Part shown: piece by piece, positions 26,213 through 34,604 of the stretch
How the letters are laid out: the number at the start of each line of letters is the position of its first letter
Numbering within the stretch: the first letter of the stretch is position 1
NCBI RefSeq assembly: GCF_025137375.1
Contig: NZ_CP073720.1
Span: 2,752,501-2,816,500 of the forward strand
Reading direction: 5' to 3'
DNA length: 64,000 nucleotides
Source of the DNA: Dactylosporangium fulvum
Lineage (GTDB): Bacteria; Actinomycetota; Actinomycetes; Mycobacteriales; Micromonosporaceae
Notes under the pieces: generated by a model
Databases searched by the model: none
The model's input: the letters and a program-made list of their open reading frames with translations, nothing else
Told to the model about the DNA's origin: nothing
Position numbers and translations under genes: made by a program

Positions 26213-26656
26213 TCAGGAGTCCCGGGTGAGGTCGATCACGCGGGTCAGCATGGCGTGCAGGTCCTGCAGCTCCTCGATCGGCATGCCGAGGCGGCTGACG
26301 ATCGCCGGCGGGATGCGCTCGGCCTCGGCGCGCAGGGCCTGGCCGGCCGGGGTCAGTGTGACGGCGAGCACACGCTCGTCGTGGTCGGCGCGGCGCCGGA
26401 CGACGAGGTCGAGGCTCTCCAGCCGCTTGAGCAGTGGCGAGAGGGTGCCCGGGTCGAGCTGGAGGAGCCGGCTCAGCTCCTTCACCGACAGCGGTGCGTG
26501 CTGCCAGAGGGCGAGCATCACCAGATACTGCGGGTGGGTCAGGCCCATCGGCTCGAGCAGCGGCCGATACAGGGCGATCACGTTTCGCGAGGCCACGGCC
26601 AGCGCGAAGCAGACCTGCTCCTCCAGGGCGAGCGGGTTTCCGGTCGTCTTCGTCAC
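26213..26656 (-). CDS. MarR-family transcriptional regulator
   Basis: A 147-residue winged-helix regulator with the OhrR/MarR pattern: LEPMGLTHPQYLVMLALWQHAPLSVKELSRLLQLDPGTLSPLLKRLE, then a wing region VVRRRADHDERVLAVTLTPAG. A Cys is at residue 16 (EEQVCFALAV), the position of the redox-sensing Cys of OhrR, so organic-peroxide sensing is possible; no ohr gene is adjacent. It is divergent from a 60-residue protein, with an operator-like repeat between them. Confidence 0.88.
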   Translation of the reverse strand: MTKTTGNPLALEEQVCFALAVASRNVIALYRPLLEPMGLTHPQYLVMLALWQHAPLSVKELSRLLQLDPGTLSPLLKRLESLDLVVRRRADHDERVLAVTLTPAGQALRAEAERIPPAIVSRLGMPIEELQDLHAMLTRVIDLTRDS

Positions 26657-26700
26657 GCTGGCTCCCTGTTCCCTCCGGGCCGTCGGCGGCCCATACTATC

Positions 26701-26726
26701 GGTACACCAATAGTTGGTACACCAAC
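26701..26726. promoter_or_regulatory. candidate MarR operator
   Basis: GGTACACCAA occurs at 26701-26710 and 26717-26726. The second copy is part of an inverted repeat GTTGGT-AC-ACCAAC (26713-26726). This site lies between the divergent MarR gene and the small gene at 26755 and is AT-richer than its surroundings. It is a typical site for autoregulation. Confidence 0.6.
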
Positions 26727-26754
26727 GATTGCTGCACCAAGAAAGTTGGGCGGG

Positions 26755-26937
26755 ATGGCGAACGCGAAGCGGGACAGGGCCGGGACCTTCTTCTTCCGCA
26801 TCTTCGGTCCGGCGACGGTCGAGGGCGCCCTGCACGGATGCAGCCCGGAGGCCAGGCAACAGTGGAAGCAGTTCCGCGAGCGGATCAAGGCCGCCGAGGC
26901 CGAGCGGCGCGACGAGCGCGAGCCCGGCGCGGCGTGA
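26755..26937 (+). CDS. 60-residue hypothetical protein, divergent from MarR
   Basis: The frame starts MANAKRDRAGTFFFRIFGP and ends with a charged helix (RQQWKQFRERIKAAEAERR). Third-position GC is high and the start lies just past the MarR operator, so expression under MarR control is likely. It is basic and soluble, with no known domain. A further 22-codon frame (GTG overlapping its stop, ending at about 27002) has no supporting features. Confidence 0.6.
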   Translation: MANAKRDRAGTFFFRIFGPATVEGALHGCSPEARQQWKQFRERIKAAEAERRDEREPGAA

Positions 26938-27127
26938 CCCGGCAGCGCAGCCTCGAGGAGATCCACGCGTGCCGGCGGAACGGGCGCACCCGGCCCGGCT
27001 GAGCCCTCCTCGCCGCACGTGGCCACGGTCGAGGAAGCCGACCGGCAGGATGCCGACGTCCGCCGGTACCAGAGCATGATCAGGAACGTCAAGGTCAACT
27101 GCCCGGGTGATCGGGGAGAATGACGGG
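26938..27127. other. 190-base gap with short coding-like fragments
   Basis: Two very short plus-strand frames with GC-biased codons are seen: 26934-27002 (22 codons) and 27019-27123 (34 codons, VATVEEADRQDADVRRYQS...). Neither has a good ribosome binding site. They may be degraded remains of a gene. GGGGAGAA at 27114-27121 serves the antiporter. Confidence 0.4.
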
Positions 27128-28759
27128 GTGACCCCTGAAGTGCTCCTCGTGTTCGTGCTCGCCGCCGTCGCCGTGATCGTGGGCGTCCGCTGGCTCGCCG
27201 CCCGGACCGGCCTGCCGGCCGCGGCGATCCTGCCGGTGGTCGGCATCGTCTATGCGCTGCTGCCGGGGCCGAACATCGCACTCGAGCCGGAGATCATCCT
27301 GACGTTCGTGCTGCCGCCGCTGTTGTACAGTGCGGCGCTCGACTCGTCGCTGTTGGCCATCCGGCGCAACATGCGCATCGTGGTCAGCCTGTCGGTGATC
27401 CTCGTGCTGCTCACGGCACTCGTGGCCGGGCTGGGGTTCCATCTGTTCGTGGCCGGGGCGACGCTCGCCGCCGGCGTCGCGGTCGGCGCGGCCATCGCCC
27501 CGCCCGACCCGGTCGCCGCCCTGGCCGTCGGGCGCCGGGTCGGGCTGCCGCCCCGGCTCGTCACCATCATCCAGGGCGAAGGGCTGCTCAACGACGCGAC
27601 GGCGCTGACGATCCTCAGCTTCGCCGCCGCGGCCGCCGTCGGCGAGGAGTTCTCCGTGCCGCGGGCCATCGGCCAGTTCCTCCTCGCCGCGGCCGGCGGT
27701 GCCCTGGTCGGCGCCGCGGTCGCCTACGCGGTGCGGCTCCTGCGGCCGCTCGGCAAGGACCCGCTGATGGCCAACGCGATCTCACTCGCCACGCCGTTCG
27801 TCGCGTACCTGCTGGGCGAGGAACTCCACGTCTCCGGCGTCCTCGCCGTGGTCATCGCCGGGCTCATCGTCGGCCACCACACCCCGCGCTCGTCGTCCGG
27901 CGCCAGCCGGCTGCAGACCAGCGCCGTGTGGCGGCTGGTCGACTTCCTCCTCGAGGGGTTCGTGTTCCTGCTGATCGGCCAGCAACTGCCGGAGGTCATC
28001 CGCAACCTGCGCGAGTACCACACGTCGACCGTCGTCATCGCGGTCGCCATCGCGGTCGGCGCGACGCTGCTGATCCGCCCGCTGTGGCTGGCGCTCACCC
28101 AGCTGCTGCCGCGATCGCTCCACACACGGCTCGGCAGCGAGAGCGGCAAGCGGGAGGAGAAGCTCGGCGGCCGCGAGGTGGTGGCCCTGAGCTGGGCCGG
28201 CACCCGGGGCGTCATCAGCCTCGCGGCCGTGTTCACGCTGCCGCTCGTCACCGACAGCGGCGCGCCGTTCCCGGACCGCGACCTGCTGCTGTTCTGCACG
28301 TTTGTCGTGGTGCTCGTCACGCTCGTCGGGCAGGGCCTCACGTTCACGCCGCTGGTCCGCCTGCTCGGCCTGCGCGCCAACGAGGTGGACGAGGCGCGGA
28401 TCCGCAACGAGGCCCGGTCCGCGTCGGTGCGGGCGGCGCTCGACCGGCTCGACGAGATCGACCACGAGGACCACGACGACCTCGACACGCAGGCCATCGA
28501 GGTGATGCGGGCCCAGCTCGAGCACCGCCTGCACCGCTACCAGGGCCGCCTCGACCTGCTGCAGAGCTCCGACTCGCCGGAGATCCCGGTCTCGCCGCGT
28601 TACGAGGCGGCGCTGCGGATCCGGCGCGCCGCGATCGACGCCCAGCGCGCGGAGTTGCTGCGCTGGCGGGACGCCGGCACGCTGCCCGACGAGAGCCTCC
28701 GCCGCCTCGAGCGTGAGCTCGACCACGAGGAGCGGCTGCTGCCCGAACGAACGTCGTGA
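27128..28759 (+). CDS. CPA1-family Na+/H+ antiporter
   Basis: A 543-residue membrane exchanger with about twelve helices in the first 410 residues. The ion-translocation site is visible as GAAIAPPDPVAALAVGRRVGLPPRL followed by GEGLLNDATAL, the NhaP/YjcE-type ND pair. SWAGTRGVISLAAVFTLPL is the conserved arginine helix. The last ~130 residues are a charged helical cytoplasmic tail (VDEARIRNEARSASVRAALDRLDEIDHEDHDD). GTG 27128 preceded by GGGGAGAA is favoured over an in-frame upstream codon. It expels Na+ or K+ in exchange for protons for pH and salt homeostasis. Confidence 0.88.
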   Translation: MTPEVLLVFVLAAVAVIVGVRWLAARTGLPAAAILPVVGIVYALLPGPNIALEPEIILTFVLPPLLYSAALDSSLLAIRRNMRIVVSLSVILVLLTALVAGLGFHLFVAGATLAAGVAVGAAIAPPDPVAALAVGRRVGLPPRLVTIIQGEGLLNDATALTILSFAAAAAVGEEFSVPRAIGQFLLAAAGGALVGAAVAYAVRLLRPLGKDPLMANAISLATPFVAYLLGEELHVSGVLAVVIAGLIVGHHTPRSSSGASRLQTSAVWRLVDFLLEGFVFLLIGQQLPEVIRNLREYHTSTVVIAVAIAVGATLLIRPLWLALTQLLPRSLHTRLGSESGKREEKLGGREVVALSWAGTRGVISLAAVFTLPLVTDSGAPFPDRDLLLFCTFVVVLVTLVGQGLTFTPLVRLLGLRANEVDEARIRNEARSASVRAALDRLDEIDHEDHDDLDTQAIEVMRAQLEHRLHRYQGRLDLLQSSDSPEIPVSPRYEAALRIRRAAIDAQRAELLRWRDAGTLPDESLRRLERELDHEERLLPERTS

Positions 28760-28953
28760 GACGTTACCTGACTTGAGTCAGATGATGTTGTCCGGTGTGG
28801 TCCGTGGTCGATCACGTCGGCTACGCCGCGTCGTACCTCACAGCGACCACCGTCCACGTTGCCGGCGGCCTCTGATCATGTTGACATGATCGTGGACCAT
28901 CGGTCTGTGACTGCTTGAGCTGTGGTGACGGGTTCGGCGTTGGGAGTGTCCGC
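28760..28953. promoter_or_regulatory. intergenic region with two inverted repeats
   Basis: A 194-base stretch with CTGACT-TG-AGTCAG (28768-28781) directly after the antiporter gene and GATCATG-TTGA-CATGATC (28874-28891) about 60 bases before the next operon. The first may terminate transcription; the second is AT-richer and placed like an operator. The ribosome binding site GGGAG lies at 28941-28945. Confidence 0.5.
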
Positions 28954-29265
28954 GTGTTGTCGTCCTGGCCGGTGTGGCTGATCGGATCGATCCTGGTCGT
29001 GGTCGCCGGGTTCGCGGCGGCGTTTGTGCCGCGCCGGCGCGCCCACGCCCGGGACCGGCAGGTCGCCTGGTCGGGCGCGCGGGCCGCGATCGACGTGGCG
29101 ACGGTCAGCCGCGACGCCGCCCGCACCCGGGTGGCCGAGGCCGAGGAACTGCTCGCCCGCGCCGAGGCGATCGCCGCCGGGCGCGGCGGCCGGGCGGCGG
29201 CGCGCGCGGCGACCGGCTACGCCCGGGAGGCCGACCGGCTGTGGCGGGCGACCGCCGGTGCTTGA
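28954..29265 (+). CDS. small membrane protein, one N-terminal helix plus coiled-coil
   Basis: A 103-residue protein. An N-terminal membrane helix (VWLIGSILVVVAGFAAAFV) is followed by RRR and a long Ala/Arg/Glu-rich helix likely to form a coiled coil (TVSRDAARTRVAEAEELLARAEAIA). Start GTG 28954 has GGGAG 8 bases upstream. It overlaps the next gene by 8 bases and is the first member of a three-gene operon of unknown membrane proteins. No family recognised. Confidence 0.7.
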   Translation: MLSSWPVWLIGSILVVVAGFAAAFVPRRRAHARDRQVAWSGARAAIDVATVSRDAARTRVAEAEELLARAEAIAAGRGGRAAARAATGYAREADRLWRATAGA

Positions 29266-30649
29266 CCGCCGCCGCCTCCAGCGCCTCGCCGGACCGACAC
29301 GCTGGGTCGTGCTCGGCATCGCGGTGGCCAGCGTCACCGCCTTCCTGGTCGCGCAGCGCCAGAGCACCGACACCACGTACGGGCGGTCCCCGTCGACCGC
29401 GACGATCACGGAGGGCTCCGCCGGTGAGATCAGCGGCGCGACCCTGCCGTCCGTCGAGGAGATGACGGCCATGGTCGCCGCCGAGCGGGTCGTCCGGCTC
29501 CCCGGCGCGGTGGCCGAGTGGGACACCGGCCGCGTGTCGGCGGCGATCGGCACCTCCGACGTCCGCATCCTCGTCGCGCCGCCCGGGCTCACCAAGGACC
29601 AGCAGGGCGAGGTCCGCAAGGTCGAGAACGCCACGATCCGGGTCCTCGGCACCAAGGTGAGCGGCGGCTTCTACCAGGCGTCCGGGAGCACCCTGACCGA
29701 GTGGCGTGACCAGTTCGCCCGCAACGACGTCACCGGCCAGCTGGTGGAGCTGATCCGCGCGCTGCGTAAGGACGCCGGCCGCCCGGCCGCGGCGGACGAC
29801 GACGCCGCCGGCGGCGGCGTGTGGCGTGACCCGACCGCCGCCGAGCTCGACACGGTCGCCGCCGCGCTGCGGGCCGACGGGCGGTACATCGCATCCGGCG
29901 CGACGATCAAGGCCGCGCCCGCCAAGGCCGCCGAGGAGGCGTTCGGCACCCGCTCGACACTTGTCGTCGCGCTGCCCGTCCAGCCGAGGGACACGCCGGC
30001 GCCCCGCTTCGGGCCGCGCCTGGCCGAGCTGTTCCCGGACCGGCCGATCGTCGTCATGTACGGCGCGTGGATCGAGTACCACGGCCCGCACACGGCCGAC
30101 TTCGCCGACGTGACCGCCGCGAGCTTCTACGCCCGGTTCGGCAACCGCCTCAGCGCGTACGCCTATCCTCAGGACAACGTGTTGGGGGCCTACCTGGCGC
30201 TGGTGACCGACGTCCGCTACGCCGGGCTGTTCGACCGGCCGCTGCCGTACCGCCCGGTCGACCCGCTGCGGGTCGCGCTCCCGGTGCTGCCCTGGCTGTT
30301 CGCCGCCTGCGTCGCCGCGTTCCTCGTCCTGTCCGCGCGGGCGCTGCCGGGTCCCCGGCCGCCGAAGGGTCTCGCGGTCGCCGGCCGTGACGGTGTCCGG
30401 GCCCGGCTGGCGGGTCTCACCGCCCTCGCCGTCGAGGTCTCCGGGCTCACCGACAACCGCACCGATGCCGCGCTCACCCGCGCGATCAGCAGCCTGGGCG
30501 CCGCGGGCAAGGCACTCGACGCGCAACTGCCCGACCAACACGTCCGGGGACTGCTCGACGACGCCGAACGGGAGCTCGACAGCGTCGGCCGGGCGGTCGG
30601 TGTCGCCGGGTACCGCCCGGCGGAGTACCTGCGGGGGCGGCTGGCATGA
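29258..30649 (+). CDS. uncharacterised two-helix membrane protein with large exported domain
   Basis: A 463-residue protein: short cytoplasmic start, a membrane helix at about residues 16-33, an exported domain of ~300 residues with alpha/beta character (SDVRILVAPPGLTK, RSTLVVALPVQPRD, DRPIVVMYGAWIEYHGPH), a second helix near 340-360, and a cytoplasmic helical tail (VRARLAGLTALAVEVSGLTDN). The exported part has two Rossmann-like beta strands with Val-rich runs, but no catalytic motif that I recognise. Starts at GTG 29258 inside the previous gene and overlaps the next by 4 bases (ATGA). Confidence 0.7.
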   Translation: MLDRRRLQRLAGPTRWVVLGIAVASVTAFLVAQRQSTDTTYGRSPSTATITEGSAGEISGATLPSVEEMTAMVAAERVVRLPGAVAEWDTGRVSAAIGTSDVRILVAPPGLTKDQQGEVRKVENATIRVLGTKVSGGFYQASGSTLTEWRDQFARNDVTGQLVELIRALRKDAGRPAAADDDAAGGGVWRDPTAAELDTVAAALRADGRYIASGATIKAAPAKAAEEAFGTRSTLVVALPVQPRDTPAPRFGPRLAELFPDRPIVVMYGAWIEYHGPHTADFADVTAASFYARFGNRLSAYAYPQDNVLGAYLALVTDVRYAGLFDRPLPYRPVDPLRVALPVLPWLFAACVAAFLVLSARALPGPRPPKGLAVAGRDGVRARLAGLTALAVEVSGLTDNRTDAALTRAISSLGAAGKALDAQLPDQHVRGLLDDAERELDSVGRAVGVAGYRPAEYLRGRLA

Positions 30650-31617
30650 AGCGGTTCGGCGACTGGTTGCGACGCACGCTGCCGACCCCGTTCGGGTTCG
30701 CGGTGCTGGGCTGCCTCGTGCTGGCGGGCTGGGCGCTGTGGACCGGCGGCTTGTTCGACGGCCCGATCGCCCGGCACGTCCGCACCTCGTCGGTGTACGC
30801 CGCGCCCGGCACCGGCCTCGACACGGCGGCCGCCGAGCGGATCATCGGCAACCGGCGGCTCATCGTGATCCTGCTGGAGCCGGGAGCGGACCTGCGCGAC
30901 GGCTGCGACGCGGTGCGCCACGCCGCGTCCGGCACGCTCGTCCTGCTGATGCGCCGCGACGACGACGGCGACGGGTTCGACACGTACGGCTGCTCCATGC
31001 TGCCCGGCCACGACGACGAGAACTTCGGCAGGGCGTTCGTCGCCGAGACGAGCGTCGGCAGCGGCGTCGATCCGTTCGCCGACCGGCCGCTCGACGCGAT
31101 CAAGGTGATCGCGGTCAACTACGACCGGCTGGCCAAGGCGGACATGGTTCCCACCGACGCCCGGACGATCAGCCCGTCGCTGCCGCGCTACCTCGTGGCG
31201 ATCGCGGCCGTCGGCGCCGTGATCGTCGGAACGGCCGTGCTCTACGGCGGGGCGCGCCGGGCCGGCCGGTTCGCCGTGGCCCGGCGGGACCGGCTCGACC
31301 GGGCGACCGACAGCCGCACCGTGCTCAGCGCAGCCACGGCCGTCGTCGCCCAGCAGATCATCGACCTCGACGCGCGGTACGCCGCGGCCGTCCGGCGGAC
31401 CGCCGCCGCGACCCGCCGGACGGCGAAGCGGCGCTCCCGCGGCACGGACACGCCGGACTTCGCGGCCCGATACCGGAAGCTGACGTCGGAGTACACGAGC
31501 CTGCTCGACGACGTCACGGCGGCCGACCGGCGCGGCGAGGACGACTTCGTCCGGTTCACCGCCCGCGCCGAGTCACTGGCGAAGCGCTTCCGGACCCTGG
31601 CCGACGACAGGCACTGA
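30646..31617 (+). CDS. uncharacterised two-helix membrane protein, companion of the preceding gene
   Basis: A 323-residue protein with the same topology as its neighbour: a membrane helix at residues ~16-34, an exported domain of ~150 residues (NRRLIVILLEPGADLRDGCDAVRH, GTLVLLMRRDDDGDG, FDTYGCSMLPGHDDENFG), a second helix at ~185-205 (VAIAAVGAVIVGTAVLYGG) and a charged cytoplasmic helical tail. Two Cys residues in the exported domain could form a disulphide. The ATG overlaps the upstream stop, so these products are probably stoichiometric partners. No family recognised. Confidence 0.7.
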   Translation: MKRFGDWLRRTLPTPFGFAVLGCLVLAGWALWTGGLFDGPIARHVRTSSVYAAPGTGLDTAAAERIIGNRRLIVILLEPGADLRDGCDAVRHAASGTLVLLMRRDDDGDGFDTYGCSMLPGHDDENFGRAFVAETSVGSGVDPFADRPLDAIKVIAVNYDRLAKADMVPTDARTISPSLPRYLVAIAAVGAVIVGTAVLYGGARRAGRFAVARRDRLDRATDSRTVLSAATAVVAQQIIDLDARYAAAVRRTAAATRRTAKRRSRGTDTPDFAARYRKLTSEYTSLLDDVTAADRRGEDDFVRFTARAESLAKRFRTLADDRH

Positions 31618-31750
31618 GCCATCGGAGAACAGCAGCCGGGACCGCATCACCCGCAGCGCCGCGCCGGCGAGGGGGGCGAGGTCGGCGGTCATGTCTCCCA
31701 CCCCACGGGCGGGCCGCAACTCGATTCGGGCGAGGCGCCGGCGACGCGGG

Positions 31751-32791
31751 TCACGACCGGTGTTCGCGGATCGTGGACCACCACGACATGACGATCGCCG
31801 CCACCGGAGGCGCGAGGAACACCCCGGCCAGCCCGCCGATCGCGGCGCCGACGACGGTGGCGACGAGCACGACCACCGGGTGCAGGCGCAGGGCGCGGCC
31901 GAACACGATAGGCCGGAGGACGCCTTCGAGGATGTTCTGGGTCACCAGCACGATGCCGAGCATCCACAGCCCGGTGGCGAGGCCGTCGGCGCCGACGGCG
32001 ACCATGACGGCGAAGCCCGCCGAGACCCAGGCGCCCAGGTACGGCACATAGGCGGCGACGAACGTGACGACGGCGATCACGAGGAGGAACGGCACGCGCA
32101 GCACGGCGGCGCCCGCGGTGATGACCACGGCGTCCAGCGCCGCGACGGCGGTCGTGCCGAGCACGTACCGGCGGAACTGGACGGCGGCGCCGCGCAGCAG
32201 GACCCGCGCCGACCCGGCCGGCAACGGCAGCCGCGACTCGAGCAGCGCCACCAGGCGCGGGCCGTCCCTGAGGGTGTAGAACAGCAGGTACGAGCCGGCC
32301 AGCAGCCCGACGGCGATCTGCCCGACGATGACCGCCCCGTTGGTCAGCGCCGAGCCGAGCCCGAGCAGGGCGGTCCGCCACTGGCCGGACCCCAGGATCG
32401 TCCGCACCGGGTCGGCGCCGAGGGTTTCGCGCAGGTACGTGCCGGCGGCCTCCGCGGCGGGCCGCCACTGCGACGCCTGGGTCACCAGCACGTATGCGAG
32501 CAGCACCCCCACGGCGATCAGCACGACCGGCACGACGATCGCGCCGGCCAGCGCCGCCGCCCCGCGCGGCACGCGGTGAGCCTGCAGGCGGTCGACGGTG
32601 GGCTGGAGGGTCACCGCGATGACGATCATGACCAACAGTGGCAGGATCAGCGGCAGCAGTACCGCGGCGACGACGACCAGCGCGGTGGCACCCGCCACGG
32701 CGCCGGTGACCGACCAGCCCAGGCGGCCGAGCCGCGTGTACCAGACAGCCGGCCCGGGATCGCTCCCGGACCGGCCGCTCGCGGTGTTCAT
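31751..32791 (-). CDS. AI-2E-family (TqsA/PerM) transporter
   Basis: A 346-residue membrane protein with about eight helices arranged as in the PerM/AI-2E family. Examples are an N-terminal pair (VVAAVLLPLILPLLVMIVIAVTLQP), VLVTQASQWRPAAE, and the C-terminal FLLVIAVVTFVAAYVPYLGAWVSAGFAV with TQNILEGVLRPIVFGRALRLHPVVV. The name comes from E. coli TqsA; many members have other or unknown substrates, including Na+(Li+)/H+ exchange. Starts at ATG 32791. Confidence 0.85.
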   Translation of the reverse strand: MNTASGRSGSDPGPAVWYTRLGRLGWSVTGAVAGATALVVVAAVLLPLILPLLVMIVIAVTLQPTVDRLQAHRVPRGAAALAGAIVVPVVLIAVGVLLAYVLVTQASQWRPAAEAAGTYLRETLGADPVRTILGSGQWRTALLGLGSALTNGAVIVGQIAVGLLAGSYLLFYTLRDGPRLVALLESRLPLPAGSARVLLRGAAVQFRRYVLGTTAVAALDAVVITAGAAVLRVPFLLVIAVVTFVAAYVPYLGAWVSAGFAVMVAVGADGLATGLWMLGIVLVTQNILEGVLRPIVFGRALRLHPVVVLVATVVGAAIGGLAGVFLAPPVAAIVMSWWSTIREHRS

Positions 32792-32973
32792 GGACCCGTT
32801 GTGCCCGATCCACGCACGATGTCACCGAAAGAGATGTCTCCCATCGCGTTCCTCCCGACTCCGCAGGATCACCGGGCATCCGCACGAGACGGCTGTCGCC
32901 AGGTCTTCAGACTTGGGCCACGGCCACCCGGTCGCATCCCTCCCGGAAGGTGAGGAGTGCTGCCGAGGGCGGT

Positions 32974-33579
32974 TCAGGCGGGCGCACCACCGGACTCGAC
33001 CGCGGGCCTGCCGCGCCGCAGTTGCAGGGCGTACGCGACCTCGCCCGCGCCGATGATCAGCGCACTGATCCCGGTCAGCAGGACCAGCGTGGTGAGCGAC
33101 GGGCCGGGCCACAGCATGAAGGCCAGGCCGACCAGGATCGAGAGCACGCCGAGCGTGGTCAGCCAGATTCTGGCCTTTCCCTTCGTGAACAGGCTGATCG
33201 CGAGCTGGGTGAAGCCGCTGAGCAACCAGGCGAGGCCGAGGATGGTGGCGAGCAGAAGCACGCCGCCGGCCGCGTTGCGCACGCAAGCGATCCCGGCGAC
33301 GATGAGCACCGCGGCGACGAAGCCGGTGAAGACCCGCCGGGCGGTGTCCTGGGTGCGGCCGAGCGCGGCGACCGCGCGCGAGACACCCAGGACGATGAGC
33401 CAGACACCGGCCAGGACGCCGAGAAGGTGCAGCGTCTGGCCCGGCCACGCCAGCACGGCGATGCCGAAGAGCACGGTGATGACCCCGAGGGACAGGACCT
33501 GCCAGAACGGCTCGACGCTGGGAGCGCGGCCGCGGTGCGTCGGGGCGTGCCCACGGTGCCAGGAGAACGTCGTCATCAT
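32974..33579 (-). CDS. HdeD/DUF308-family membrane protein
   Basis: A protein of 200-201 residues with six hydrophobic helices in three pairs and repeated short motifs (GVITVLFGIAVLAWPGQTL, VLSILVGLAFMLWPGPSL, internal repeat), the signature of DUF308. Relatives of E. coli HdeD are tied to acid or envelope stress; mechanism unknown. Two adjacent ATGs (33579 and 33576) follow GGAGGTGG; the second gives better spacing. It lies downstream of the small protein and repeat-protein genes on the same strand. Confidence 0.85.
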   Translation of the reverse strand: MMTTFSWHRGHAPTHRGRAPSVEPFWQVLSLGVITVLFGIAVLAWPGQTLHLLGVLAGVWLIVLGVSRAVAALGRTQDTARRVFTGFVAAVLIVAGIACVRNAAGGVLLLATILGLAWLLSGFTQLAISLFTKGKARIWLTTLGVLSILVGLAFMLWPGPSLTTLVLLTGISALIIGAGEVAYALQLRRGRPAVESGGAPA

Positions 33580-33690
33580 CCACCTCCATGCGAGTTCGAT
33601 TCCGCTGGAAGTTTGCGTTCAGCCCCGCGCGGCCACCTCATTCGCGCGGGGTGACGTCCCCTCGCCCGGCGTCGCGACCGGCCACCCGTG

Positions 33691-34050
33691 TCACTTGCCG
33701 TCGGACTTCCGCGACCGGCCGCTCGTCACCTTCGGCTCCGCAACAGTGTCGCCGTCCTGATCGAGGAGCTTCATGATCCTCGGGGCCAGTGCCGCGGCCA
33801 GTGCCGGCGCCAGTGCGTCGGCCAGCGCGCCCGCCATCGCCTCGGCGATGAGCAGCCGCTCGAGCATCGGCGCGCGCGCCGCGCCACGAGCCGGCATCGC
33901 CGACATCACCACGTCGAGCATGTTCGGCGCCGAGCGGCCACGGGCGGCGGCCCGGGACGACCCGGCTTCCTCGAGAATCTCCCGGATGGCATCGTCGATC
34001 AACGACTCGACCGGGTCCGTGGGCTCCTTCGATGTTCCGTCAGCCGCCAC
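33691..34050 (-). CDS. 119-residue alanine-rich protein, partner of the repeat protein
   Basis: GTG 34050 follows an excellent AAGGAG. The N-terminal half is acidic helical (DPVESLIDDAIREILEEAG). The middle holds APMLERLLIAEAMAGALAD and a run of Ala/Leu/Pro (DALAPALAAALAPRIM), and the tail is basic. It is 77 bases downstream of the tandem-repeat protein and shares a hydrophobic-Ala/Leu plus Arg flavour with it. No family recognised; a helical scaffold or membrane-surface protein is possible. Confidence 0.65.
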   Translation of the reverse strand: MAADGTSKEPTDPVESLIDDAIREILEEAGSSRAAARGRSAPNMLDVVMSAMPARGAARAPMLERLLIAEAMAGALADALAPALAAALAPRIMKLLDQDGDTVAEPKVTSGRSRKSDGK

Positions 34051-34127
34051 GACTACTCCTTCTGTTGTTGACGGACCAGGGTGATCCGCCCTTCGGTCTG
34101 GCGACCGAAGGGCGGTGCGCGGGACCG

Positions 34128-34604
34128 CTATCGGCGGGCCAGCATCGAGGCGAGCAGGAGCGGGTGTTCGATGCCCTCCTCGCCGCTCTCCTCGCGGCGG
34201 CGCATCAGGGCGGCGAGCAGCAGCGGGTGTTCGATGCCGCTCTCGCCGCCCTCCTCGCGACGGCTCATCAGCGCGGCCATCAGGAGCGGGTGTTCGAAGA
34301 TGCCTCCGCCGCCCTGACGGCGGCGGCGCATCATGGCGGCGAGCAGGAGCGGGTGCTCGATACCTTCTTCGCTGCTCTCCTCACGGCGGCGCATCAGCGC
34401 GGCGAGCAGGAGCGGGTTCTCGAAGATGCCTTCACCGCCCTGACGGCGACGGGCGAGTGCGGCCATCAGCAGTGGGTGCTCGAGGATGCTCTCCCCCCGT
34501 TGCTCACGGCGCGCCATCAAGGCCGTGAGCAGGAGGGGAAGCATGCTCTGTTCCTCGCCCTCCTGGGCCTCCGGTCGGGTTTGTTCGGCGGTGCTTGTGC
34601 TCAT
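34128..34604 (-). CDS. tandem-repeat protein, about seven 20-21 residue units
   Basis: A 158-residue protein with a 19-residue acidic start and then about seven near-identical units. Each unit reads roughly HPLLLAALMRRR followed by a Gly/Ser/Glu loop and ending GIE or GIF (for example residues 43-63 and 126-146). Each unit would form one amphipathic Leu/Ala helix ending in an Arg cluster. The DNA repeats are also visible, with silent changes at third positions, which supports selection on the protein. The ATG follows GGGAGG with 5-base spacing. No domain known to me has this unit. It is followed by the Ala-rich 119-residue gene on the same strand, probably one operon. Confidence 0.75.
   Translation of the reverse strand: MSTSTAEQTRPEAQEGEEQSMLPLLLTALMARREQRGESILEHPLLMAALARRRQGGEGIFENPLLLAALMRRREESSEEGIEHPLLLAAMMRRRRQGGGGIFEHPLLMAALMSRREEGGESGIEHPLLLAALMRRREESGEEGIEHPLLLASMLARR

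Noticed and set aside
26934..27123. Two tiny frames as real genes
   Set aside because: Lengths of 22 and 34 codons, no ribosome binding sites, and no recognised product; kept only as a note.
31618..31750. Minus-strand 39-codon frame between the membrane operon and the AI-2E gene
   Set aside because: No ribosome binding site or recognisable feature; chance frame in a convergent gap.
34128..34604. Multi-core RiPP precursor interpretation of the repeat protein
   Set aside because: No modification enzyme, leader-type cleavage motif or protease/transporter gene is adjacent; the repeats look like amphipathic helices.
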